Shown here: positions 52,944 through 63,073 of the stretch, piece after piece
Position numbering within the stretch: the stretch's first letter is position 1
Layout of the letters: each line of letters opens with the position of its first letter
NCBI GenBank assembly: GCA_012934845.2
Contig: WNNJ02001631.1
Location: 1 to 64,000, forward strand
Direction: 5' to 3'
From: Pomphorhynchus laevis
Taxonomy: Eukaryota; Acanthocephala; Palaeacanthocephala; Echinorhynchida; Pomphorhynchidae
Length of the DNA: 64,000 bases
Made by a program: the position numbers and the translations under genes
Notes under the pieces: generated by a model
What the model was told of the DNA's origin: nothing
The model's database searches: none
The model's input: the letters and a program-made list of their open reading frames with translations, nothing else

Positions 52944-55900
52944 ATGCCGAAACATCACTCTCCATCCGAAATATAGACAAAAATTTTCAAGTTGTCCACA
53001 CCCATCCAAAAATTCGATGGCGCTCCATCTCTCCTATGTGTCTTCTCCACTAGACTCTTTCGCCACAACACACGGTTTCCGCCTCGGTCTCCTCAACACT
53101 AGATCTATTCTCAATAAATCCGATCTTATCCTCAACCTATTCACCAAGCAATCCATCGATATCTTCTACCTCACCGAATCCTGGCACTCAGATTCCGACG
53201 ACCTTTCCATTCGCCGTCTGCTCTCTACCGGTTGCTCCCTAGACGAATCCGCCCGCCCCCTCAGCTCATGTCCTTCTAAATTCTCTAATCATGGCGGCAT
53301 CGTCGCATTCGCGTGTCACCCCGCGTCTCTTCGCCAAATCAACGCCCTTTCAGTCCTTGCTATTTTTAATTGCTCACATGTCGTTATTCTAAGCCGATCA
53401 CTCTAGATCTCGCCATTGTATACCGTCCTGGTTCATCAGCTCCTACTGCCTTATTTTTTACCGAACTCGCTGACCTCCTTTCTCATTGTTCTTTGTCCTC
53501 AATCCCTTCACTCGTTCTAGGCGACTTCAATATCCGCCTAGACCGCCCCTCTTCTACGGATTCCATCCGGTTCATCAACATTCTATCCAACTACAATTAC
53601 AAACTAATCTCCACTGCCCTCACACATATATTTGGTGGGACACTCAACATCATCGCTGTCCCCGATCATTTTGCTGCCTACACCTCACTGTCCATCTCTG
53701 ATCCTAGTCTATCCGATCACTTTCTTATCAACCTTGATCTCACTCACAATCACACCCCTCCTCACACACCTACAATCCTACGTCGCCCTTGGAGAAATCT
53801 TGACCTCTCCCTTCTCCGCTCTGCCTTACTCAAATCATTTCTATCATTACCCACAATAACAAAATCATCTCCTCACGATCTCGCCTTTCGTTTCGACTCT
53901 AAACTCACATCCACTCTCGATATTCTCTTGCCCTTCAAGTCTCACCCACACCGTCGCTTGCACCGTGCCCCATGGTTTGACATCCAATGCCTACTATCAA
54001 AGCGTCGACTCCGCCATGCTTTTCGAGTCTATCACCGCTCTCTCAGACGTGATTTCCGCTCTATCACTCCGTCTTTCCGTGATTCCTATCTTGCTCTTCG
54101 CCGGTCTCATCTCAACCTACTACGTACCAAATGCAACTTCTTCTGGCAGCATAAAATCATCACTTCATTCAACTCTAAGACTCTCTGGCATACTTTTAAC
54201 TCAATCCTTGCTCGCTCCTCTTCGCCGTGCAACATCAATGCCAATGATTATTCGTCATTTCTCCAGACTAAAGTATCCAAGTTGCTCTCTCACACTCCGG
54301 TCTCCATCCTATCCCACTCTGCCCAGTCTAATCTCATCCTCCCGGAACTCTTTCATCTTCTCCTTGTCTCACCTAGAGAAGTATCATCTGTCCTCATGTC
54401 CTTGCCCAACAAAACCTCACCTGCCGATCCCCTGCCTACCCACATATTAAAATCTATATGCTCATCGATATCCCCATTTCTCACAACCTTGTTTAACTCG
54501 TCCATCCGCAATCGTATCTTCCCTTCACACTGGAAATCCGCAATCGTTCGTACCCTCCTTAAGAAACAATCGTTCGACCCCTCTCTTCCTTTGAGCTATC
54601 GCCCCATTTCACTACTCCCTACTCGTTCAAAGCTCTTAGAACGCCTCATCTTAATACAAATCAACGCTTATCTCTCCTCATCCAATCTGTACCCTCCTTT
54701 CCAATCCGCTTTCCACTCTAATCACTCGACAGAAATCGCATGCATAAAAGTGTACAACGACTTACTCATTTCTCGAGACAAGGCTCTATATAGTGTTCTC
54801 ATCTCCCTCGACCTCTCCTCCGCATTCGACATTGTCGACCACTCCGTCCTCCTTTCTCGCCTTCGTTATGATTACGGCTTTTCTTCCTCCTCCGTAGCAT
54901 GGTTCGCCTCATATCTATCCGACCGTTCCTTTCGCGTCTGTTCTAATTCATCATCCTCCCCTCCCATCCCTATTTTTTGCGGGGTCCCACAAGGTTCAGT
55001 CCTAGGTCTCCTGCTTTTCTCTCTTCTGCTTGGCGATCTATCTCCGTTTATCAAACCTTACTCCTTTAAGGTCATGCAATACGCCGATGACATTCTAATC
55101 TATGCTCATGCACCCGCACATCGCATACACGATATCGGCATTTCTGCCTCCAACTGTCTTTCTTCTATCTACAAACGTCTCTCCAATCTCCATCTCGTTC
55201 TAAACCCCGAAAAGTCCAAAATAATGTGGATCCTCCCCCGTAAACCAAACATATCTCCTCCCACTGTATATTTTGCCTCATCAATCATCCCCATAGTCCA
55301 CAATCTCACTTTCTTAGGCTTCCATTTCGATGATCACCTTTCCCTTAAACCCTTCGTCCGTGACAAGGTCCGCTCGTCTAACTTAATTCTCTGTGACATC
55401 CGCCGTATCCCCACCTTATCGACTTCCGTTCCTGTATGTATCTTCTTTCATCGTTTCTCTTCCTTATAATCGATTACTGTATCAGCCTTTTCGCCAATTC
55501 TCCGAAATCCATCATCCTACCCCTACAACGCATCATCAACTTCGCTTTCGAGTGCTATTACGTCTCCGTCGCTTTGATTACACATCCACATATATTGCCC
55601 AACTCTCCTGGCCCACCATCCACATCCGCATCAAACTCCGCCTTCTTCTCGTTACTTTTCGTCTCATCACTGTCGGATCCCCATCGTTCATCAACCTTCC
55701 TTTCTTAAACGATAATCGCCCCACCTCGCTATCGCTTCGTTCCTGTCATACCCTCTTACTCCACGTTCCTAATTACTCCAACAACTACGGTCTCCGATCC
55801 TTCCTCGTCGCCGCCTCACTCGCCTGGAATCAACTCCCTTTCGACGTCCGCCGCGCCCCCTCCTTTATCATATTCAAACACCTCTTTCGTTCACACCTTC

Positions 55901-55989
55901 TCGACACCTGATTCACAGTCTTGTTTTGTTGTAGTCATGTAAGTGTGCGCTGGCACGCATTTGCCACGTTAAAATAAATCGTTTTTTTT
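52944..55989 (+). mobile_element. LA1 LINE with near-complete ORF2 and target-site duplications
   Basis: The element lies between two copies of TATATTTCAT (52934-52943 and 55990-55999), and the flanking GIY-YIG fossil becomes continuous when the LINE is ignored. It is 5'-truncated in the last codons of ORF1 (ETSLSIRNIDKNFQVV), keeps the ORF1/ORF2 overlap (53017-53053), and ends with the hairpin and tail (about 55940-55989). It is the reference copy for LA1 in this window. Confidence 0.93.
53017..55911 (+). pseudogene. LA1 ORF2 (endonuclease-reverse transcriptase), a few frameshifts
   Basis: The ATG at 53017 is in the CGATGG of the ORF1 end. EN motifs: LNTRSILNKSDLILNLFTKQ, YLTESWHSDSDDLSIRRLL, LVLGDFNIRLDRPSS and DPSLSDHFLIN. 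A linker with APWFDIQCLLSKRRLRHAFR follows. RT: YRPISLLPTRSKLLERLILI, FQSAFHSNHSTEIACIKVYN, LISLDLSSAFDIVDHSVLLS, CGVPQGSVLGLLLFSLLLG and MQYADDILIYAHAPAHRIHD. C-terminal: SWPTIHIRIKLRLLLVTFRL and ASLAWNQLPFDVRRAP. The longest open stretch is 53370-55469 (699 codons). Frame breaks lie near 53370, near 55410 and around 55530. The catalytic residues visible in EN and RT are kept. Confidence 0.9.
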
Positions 55990-56215
55990 TATATTTCATC
56001 ACAGTCTTTACAAGGGATTTTATAAACAGCGAATGGATTGTTGTTGATGGATTTAATTTTTAAAAAATTATACAATTTAGGCATTCTATTATTGTACGAA
56101 ACAATATAATGGGATGTTGAAATTTGGTTTTTATTAACGTATTTTTTCAAACGATTATTCCATATATCATCGATATATGGAATTCCGACACTTCCGTTCT
56201 TTTACAGGACAAAAA
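55990..56215 (-). mobile_element. P5 GIY-YIG endonuclease fossil, N-terminal part
   Basis: On the minus strand it reads SVGIPYIDDIWNNRLKKYVN (near 56200) and FAVYKIPCKDCDEI (near 56010). 'VYKIPC..C' is the start of the PLE-type GIY-YIG region. The text continues at 52933 on the same strand. Confidence 0.7.
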
Positions 56216-56269
56216 TATGAATTTTACTAGTTCGTGTCATATTAAGCCTTTTTAAGTATTTTTTATATT

Positions 56270-56365
56270 TTTTATTTTATTTTTACATGACATAAATTAT
56301 GTTTGCAATCTATTTTTAAAATGTTTTGGTTTCCTCTATTTTGTTATTTCATTTTGTTATTTTCT
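56270..56365. repeat. Inverted copy of 52540-52633
   Basis: The reverse complement of this stretch carries AACAAAATAGAGGAAA and GATTGCAAACATAATTTATG in the same order as 52540-52633. It may be a terminal repeat of the P5 element, since PLEs can have inverted as well as direct end repeats. A short third match is near 61750-61775. Confidence 0.6.
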
Positions 56366-56400
56366 TATTTTATTTTTGTTATTATTAAATACAAGGCGTT

Positions 56401-58144
56401 TGTATTTAATAATAATGTTTGCCTTTGCCGCAGCTTCTTTACCTCTAATAAAACGGATTCAATCTTTAGTGCCAGATGTATCTCACAGATGGTACGCGGA
56501 CGATGCGAATTGTGTAGGGAAGGTTAAGAGCTTGGTCAATGTTTGGAACTTCCTAAGACAAAATGCACACAAGTATGGATTTATACTTAATGAGCAAAAA
56601 TGTCAAGTAGTACATGAACAAAATTTAGCTTCTTCTGGAACTGTATTTCAAGGATGCGGAGTTAAAAGAGTCACAAATGGAACACGAATTTTGGGATCGA
56701 TTATTGGAACACAATCTTTTGTAGACGAGTTTATTACTGAAAAAGTTAGGCGTTGGGCTGACCTAGTATCCAACCTTACAAATGTTGCTAAACTGAATCC
56801 TCATATTGCGTATGTGGCCCTGACTCAGTCCCTCCAGTATAAGTGGACATATGTTCAAAGAACATGTGAAGGGAGTCTAAATTCATACGCCAAACTGTCT
56901 AATTCACTGTTGAAACAGCTTATTCCAGCAATAACAGGTTTATAACGGATGATGAATATGTCAATATGTTATTGTTGCCAAAACGATTTGGAGGCCTTTG
57001 GATGGATGATCCTAATGATGAACCAGAGAGAAAATTTCGAAACTCAAGACTAATATGTAATCCACTACTAGAACATATTACAGAAAACGCATTAAAAGAC
57101 AAAAAGAAAATCGCAGTATCTCTAAAAGAAGAAAATAATGTATTGTGGAAAGAGAGGCGGGATACTGCCTCAACTTTACGAACATCTTTTACCTCCACCT
57201 TAAGCTATTTATCACGTCCCGGAACATCAACTTGGCTATCGGCAAAACCAATAGTGAGTTACAAACGATATTTGAGTAAACGTCAATTTCAAGACGCACT
57301 TGCTATAAGATATGGCTGGCCACCTCCTAACGCACCACAAAATTGTACCTGCAGTAACTGTTTTGATCTCAGACATTGTCTTGCGTGTCAAGTTGGAGGT
57401 CTGCCAACAATATGGCATAATGCTGTTCGCAATTTTATTGCATCGAGATTAACCCAAGTGACGTCGTCTGTCGCGATTGAGTCTGTATTACGAACACTGC
57501 CCGAAAATGTCGAATTCGAGCGACCTACTACAACACGGGATATGGACGCAAGACTTGACATTGAATGCAACGGTTTATTCGGTGATACATTAGAGCGGTC
57601 CTTACTGGACATTTTTACATTCAACCACCTAGCCCAATCGTATCGTTTGAATAATCCGGATAACCACTTCAATTACCACACACAAAGGAAAATGGCCAAG
57701 TATAGCGAACTTGTTACTAAGTTTGAAGACGCAAATTTTTACCCGTTCGTAATAGCGTGTAACGGTGCTATGGGTAATGAGGCTCAGCTATTTCTGAAGC
57801 AGATGGCGAAATTGGAAGCTGAAAAATCTAAACGACCCTACAATCGTTGCATTGAAGACCTTAGAGTTGACATTGGTTTTCTGATGGCTAGGTCGGCTTC
57901 AGTCGCATTGCGAAATGCGAGGTCGAGAACTGGAAGGTTTGCAGGAATTGCAATGGAAAATTTTATTGGTGATACGATAGATGATCTTAAAATTCAAGAT
58001 ACACTGTCGTGCCAGGATGTTTAAATTTGATATATTATTTTTTATTTCAATTGTGACCCCTTAGGGATTGTTCTACTGTTGCCCATTAGGGGACTTTGAA
58101 AGTCGTGTGTTTATTTGATTTACAATAAATATTTTTTTATTAAA
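56401..58144 (+). mobile_element. Element R: LINE-like RT with zinc cluster and probable restriction-like nuclease
   Basis: The insertion is framed by a 14-base duplication AAATACAAGGCGTT (56387-56400 and 58145-58158). It is 5'-truncated in RT and ends with a short 3' region containing AATAAA (58124 area) and a T/A-rich tail. The target is the tail of the minus-strand LB copy at 58159-61735. At its 5' junction a 16-bp perfect hairpin (56379-56394 and 56400-56415) is made from the target. It is one frameshift away from an open C-terminal half and therefore looks young. Confidence 0.85.
56416..58024 (+). pseudogene. Element R ORF: RT C-terminal half, zinc cluster, nuclease-like domain
   Basis: The first part (56416-56945) has WYADDANCVGKVKSLVNVWN, the catalytic box, then YGFILNEQKCQVV and LQYKWTYVQRT. 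After a frameshift near 56942, the frame 56966-58024 has LLPKRFGGLWMDDPNDEPE, RQFQDALAIRYGWPPPN, a Cys/His cluster CTCSNCFDLRHCLAC, GGLPTIWHNAVRNFIASRL, and DARLDIECNGLFG ... LLDIFTFNHLAQSY. The last parts resemble the zinc finger plus PD-(D/E)XK-like nuclease of LINEs that cut with a restriction-like enzyme. That assignment is by pattern only. The same gene type is widespread in invertebrate genomes. Confidence 0.7.
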
Positions 58145-58158
58145 AAATACAAGGCGTT

Positions 58159-61100
58159 AGCTGAGAAGCTGTTTCTCCTGATCAAAATATACAAGTTAAT
58201 TCAGTAAATTGTCAGCATCAAGGTCAGCAGGATTCAAGATATCCGTTGAAGTGCGAGTATCGATTCTCCATCCATGCTAGGCACATCCGCTTAAAGTGCT
58301 TCATCGAAGAAGCAGCGACAACTTCCTCAAGCAACACATTCCACAAGTTGAGCGCGCGATGTGACAGTCGAAAGTTGACAGGCAATTGAGAATGGTGCCT
58401 CTTATACAGCGATTTCGAGTGACCACGTAATGTCCTACTTCTCAATCCAAGGATATTAGCGGGTAAGCCATCAAGTTTGTTACAATCGCATAAAGGCAGG
58501 ACAAGTCAAGTAAGACAAATCTGTCACGAATCGAGCTTATCCATAGCGCACGCAGCCGCATGGGGTAGGACGTTCCAGCCCTAAAGCATATCCTTGAACC
58601 TCTCTTCAGTACCGACTCATAATCGAGCAATTTTCGCGTAGTGGTAGGAAAGCATGCAGGGATGCAGTACTCCAGATGAGGGCGGACTAAAAAAGAAAAT
58701 AAGATACCAAGCATTGGATGTGACAGTCTGAGAAATGTATTTTTGATGTAGTACAGTGCCCTAGTTGCTTTTATCTTTACGTGCTCACTATATAATCATG
58801 TTTTAAGAGAGCGATAAATTATTACACCTAAGTCTTTATGGTGTTCAACTTCATTTAATAACGCACTACCAATGCGATACTGGAACGACGAAGTAGTCTT
58901 TCCCATTCTAATCAAAACACATTTATCAATGTTTAACATGAGTCCGGTGGCTTCAATCCACTCAGTAAGGCAGTCCGGTCGTCCTGAAGTGACTGACAAT
59001 CGGTAGGAGTACAAATAACAGTCCAGATTTTTAAATCATCAGCATATGCTAAAACAAGGTGCTTTAAACGCATAAGCAGGTCATTAAGAAATACGACAAA
59101 AAGAAGAGGGTCAATAACAGATCCTTTAGGTACACCGGAAAGCACCCTAGAACTCTTTGAAAGAACACCACCAACTCTTACTTGGAATGACCGCAAAGAT
59201 AAGAAATTCTTAATCCACTTAATGGTCTGAAAATGGAAACCATAGTAAGAAAGCAATGAGATGATACCGTCATGAGGACACGGTCAAAGGCCTTAGAAAA
59301 GTCCAAAAAGACATCGTCGATAACATATCCAGAACTCAAGGAGTCCGTCCATCTTTCACGAGCTGTTATTAAATAAGTTAAACAAGAACGGCCCTGCATA
59401 AATCCGTGTTGTGAGTCCGAGAGAATACTGTTTTTCTTATGATGAAGTCGAATATGCTTCGAGACTAATTTTTCGATAATATTGGAAAACACGCAAGTAA
59501 GACTAATAGGGCGTAAGTCTGACGAACTAACAGGTGGATGCTTTTTGAGTATCGGGACTACAATGGCACGCTTCCAAATATCAGGAATCCAGCAATACTT
59601 GAGGCTGTGTCGAAAAACAGAAGTTAGATGCTGACAGGGAGAATAAGCTAAAGCACGAACAAGAAAAGGAACAATGTCATCAGGGCCCTGTGATCCAAAT
59701 TGTCTCAGCGCCAATAATTCACCGTAAATAACATTTACTTTAATCTATATCGCGCAGTCACGGATAGGAACAGGAACCGCCTGCCAGACAAACTGATTAA
59801 AGTCTACAGTAGAGTCACATGAAACTGCGAAGATCTTTGTTAGATGATTATCAATCTGGGATTCTCCTGTCAGAACTCCATCCGACGAGTGAATGAAGTT
59901 AATTCCCATTGAACGTTTCGTGAACTACGAATGTAGGACCAGAATCTCTTTGGATTATGATAAATATACATTGCAATGTTGTTCTCGAATGATTGTCTTC
60001 TTTTAAATTTTATCCTGTTACAAAGATTCCGAGAAGCAGTGTACTCAATACGAATAGACGGATCTGTTCTAGACCTATACCATAATGTGTTTCGAATTTT
60101 TAGGGCTGAACGCCCTGATAGTCCAACTAAGTGGGCGCGAGATACCCAATTTAGGGCGCTTCAATGGAGCGAAACCGTTGGACGTACGCAATAAGCGGGC
60201 CGACAAGTGTTCATAACTTTCTGGAACAGAAGAATTATACGTGTTGATTTCGGTACAAAATGCTATTTGAAGTTGCTTAATGTCAAGTTTAGCCCAATTT
60301 CTTTTCATGATCTGAGTGAAAGGTGAAGGCAGATCGTTGTGGCAAGGTACGAACCAGGACAATAAACAGTGATCACTGTTGCCTGCTGGTGGACGATAGC
60401 AAATGTTGGAAATATCACTAATAACTTTTGTAAAAATTAAGTCAAGAATAGACCGAGATCCGATGTACGTAGGATGACAAACATGTTGGACATCATCAAG
60501 TCGAAGAGAAAGAAACTACCGAGTTCATATTCAAGTCGAAGGCATGACAGCAAACTCTGACCATTCCAATCAATGTTGGGGAAGTTTAAGTCACCGACCA
60601 GTAAAAATCGAGTAGAGGAGCATATACGACATAGATATGCCTTAGTAAGTTCAAATCCAAGAAGGCTGAAGGGGAACGATACAATATACAGACATAAATT
60701 TTGACCTTACCTCAAACAATGCAGAACGAAAGTCATTCAAATGAAGAGTTAATGGAATCCGAAAAAATAAGTGTCAGACACACCGATGGTACTGTGAATG
60801 TACGCGGCTACACCACCTCCTCGTCTACCAGATTGACGATCCTAACTTAGCAAATAGTAGTTGGGAATTTGAACAACGTCGTCGGATATATTGGGGTGCA
60901 ACCAAAATTCACAAATGCAGAAGACACCATACTCATTTTTCAAGACAACATATTTTAGCTCAGTATATTGCGCCACAAGACTGCGGACATTTGAGTAACC
61001 AAAATGTATGCTGCTATCATAGGAAATCTTAGAGATAGAATAAATATCACTAAAGTTAGCAAGATCACCTGAGCAAACCCATCTGGGCAACAATCTATGT

Positions 61101-61735
61101 CCGTAGCAAAGGTTGCCACCGCACTGTCGGTCGCCACCGTACAACTAAAAAATTTCTTACATAAAGATTAGATTCACCATTGCTCAGTCTTTTATGCAAT
61201 TTTATAAAGGCATCCTTTCTCCTTACCCGATCCTAAGGGGATAAATCTTGGAATATATGGAAAGAAGAGCCGAGTAACCGAGACCTATGATGAAGCAGAA
61301 AGTCGACATGTTCCCTGAAACTGAGAACAACTTTTAACAACCTATGTTTTTCAGGCATTATTTTACCCAGACGAAAAACTTTCTTAACAACAAGGCTTTG
61401 AGCAACAGAGGTTTTCACTGTCAATTATTTTGGACAGAATTGTACGGAGAATCTTAACGTCATAATCTTGCCTAACTTGAGCATAACTGCTACCCGATTC
61501 TTTAACTCCAGATACAATGATATTATATCTCCTATCTGAGATGGATTGTTTTCTACTTAATGTGTTGCCTTTGGAAGACATTGCTTGATAGTTGTCAATA
61601 CTTCTTAATATGGAATCATTAATGGTACAGTTTATTGAAACAGAGTTCAATTGGCTATTGACGTTAGAATTGTGTTGATGTGCTGATATGAGATGATCTT
61701 CCTTCATGAGCTCCTTCACGCTCCCATTTTATTAT
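58159..61735 (-). mobile_element. LB LINE, second full-length copy, decayed
   Basis: On the minus strand: ORF1 (61719-61160), with RRYNIIVSGVKESGSSYAQV and KHRLLKVVLSFREHVDFLLH; EN (about 61140-59730, decayed) with SKISYDSSIHFGYSNVRSLV and CICEFWLHPNISDDVVQIPN; RT (59714-58796) with SQGPDDIVPFLVRALAY, LRPISLTCVFSNIIEKLVSK, DDVFLDFSKAFDRV, SGVPKGSVIDPLLFVVFLND and LAYADDLKIWT; and the C-terminus (58714-58224) with LRGHSKSLYKRHHSQLPVNF and LNLWNVLLEEVVAASS. The tail (AACAGCTTCTCAGCT, CTTGTAT...) is split by element R. Frameshifts are many; YADD is intact. Confidence 0.85.
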
Positions 61736-61762
61736 TTAATTTGTTATTTTATTTTGTTTTCT

Positions 61763-63073
61763 CTATTTTGTTATGGGACGAGTGTCGTCTAAGAAAGAGA
61801 GGTTGAGGAACGATGGGGATCCGACAGTGATGAGACGAAAAGTTACAAGAAGGCGGAGTTGTATGCGGATGTGGATGGTGGGCCAGGAGAGTTGGGCAAT
61901 ATATGTGGATGTGTAATCAAAGCGACGGAGACGTAATAGCACTCGAAAGCGAAGTTGATGATGCGTTGTAGGGGTAGGATGATGGATTTCGGAGAATTGG
62001 CGAAAAGGCTGATACAGTAATCGATTATAAGGAAGAGAAACGATGAAAGGAGATACATACAGGAACGGAAGTCGATAAGGTGGGGATACGGCGGATGTCA
62101 CAGAGAATTAAATTAGACGAGCGGACCTTGTCACGGACGAAGGGTTTAAGGGAAAGGTGATCATCGAAATGGAAGCCTAAGAAAGTGAGATTGTGGACTA
62201 TGGGGATGATTGATGAGGCAAAATATACAGTGGGAGGAGATATGTTTGGTTAACGGGGGAGGATCTACATTATTTTGGACTTTTCGGGGTTTAGAACGAG
62301 ATGGAGATTGGAGAGACGTTTGTAGATAGAAGAAAGACAGTTGGAGGCAGAAATGCCGATATCGTGTATGCGATGTGCGGGTGCATGAGCATAGATTAGA
62401 ATGTCATCGGCGTATTGCATGACCTTAAAGGAGTAAGGTTTGATAAACGGAGATAGATAGCCAAGCAGAAGAGAGAAAAGCAGGGGACCTAGGACTGAAC
62501 CTTGTGGGACCCCGCAAAAAATAGGGATGGGAGGGGAGGATGATGAATTAGAACAGACGCGAAAGGAACGGTCGGATAGATATGAGGCGAACCATGCTAC
62601 GGAGGAGGAAGAAAAGCCGTAATCATAACGAAGGCGAGAAAGGAGGACGGAGTGGTCGACAATGTCGAATGCGGAGGAGAGGTCGAGGGAGATGAGAACA
62701 CTATATAGAGCCTTGTCTCGAGAAATGAGTAAGTCGTTGTACACTTTTATGCATGCGATTTCTGTCAAGTGATTTGAGCGGAACGCGGATTGGAAAGGAG
62801 GGTACAGATTGGATGAGGAGAGATAAGCGTTGATTTGTATTAAGATGATGCGTTCTAAGAGCTTTGAAAGAGTAGGGAGTAGTGAAATGGGGAGATAGCT
62901 AGAAGGAAGGGAGGGGTCGAGCGATTGTTTCTTAAGGTGGGGACGAACGATTGCGGATTTCCAGTGTGAAGGGAAGATACGATTGCGGATGGACGAGTTA
63001 AACAAGGTTGTGAGAAATGGGGATATCGATGAGCATATAGATTTTAATATGTGAGTAGGCAGGGGATCGACAT
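61763..63073 (-). mobile_element. LA1 LINE, internal segment, inverted
   Basis: The minus strand matches 54427-55725 of the LA1 copy at 52944-55989, including the same frame breaks in the C-terminal region (SPPYRLPFLYVS and HHPTPTTHHQLRFRVLLRLR). It lacks the last about 170 bases and the tail, and also lacks everything before RT. RT blocks SLLPTLSKLLERIILIQINA, GVPQGSVLGPLLFSLLLG and QYADDILIYAH are open (62265-63005). A segment without a 3' end is not a normal insertion by target priming. Confidence 0.85.

Noticed and set aside
46165-52950. Idea that several LA1 copies begin at one shared internal start near the ORF1/ORF2 boundary
   Set aside because: The 5' ends are near each other but differ by about 15-45 bases on alignment, so ordinary truncation explains them.
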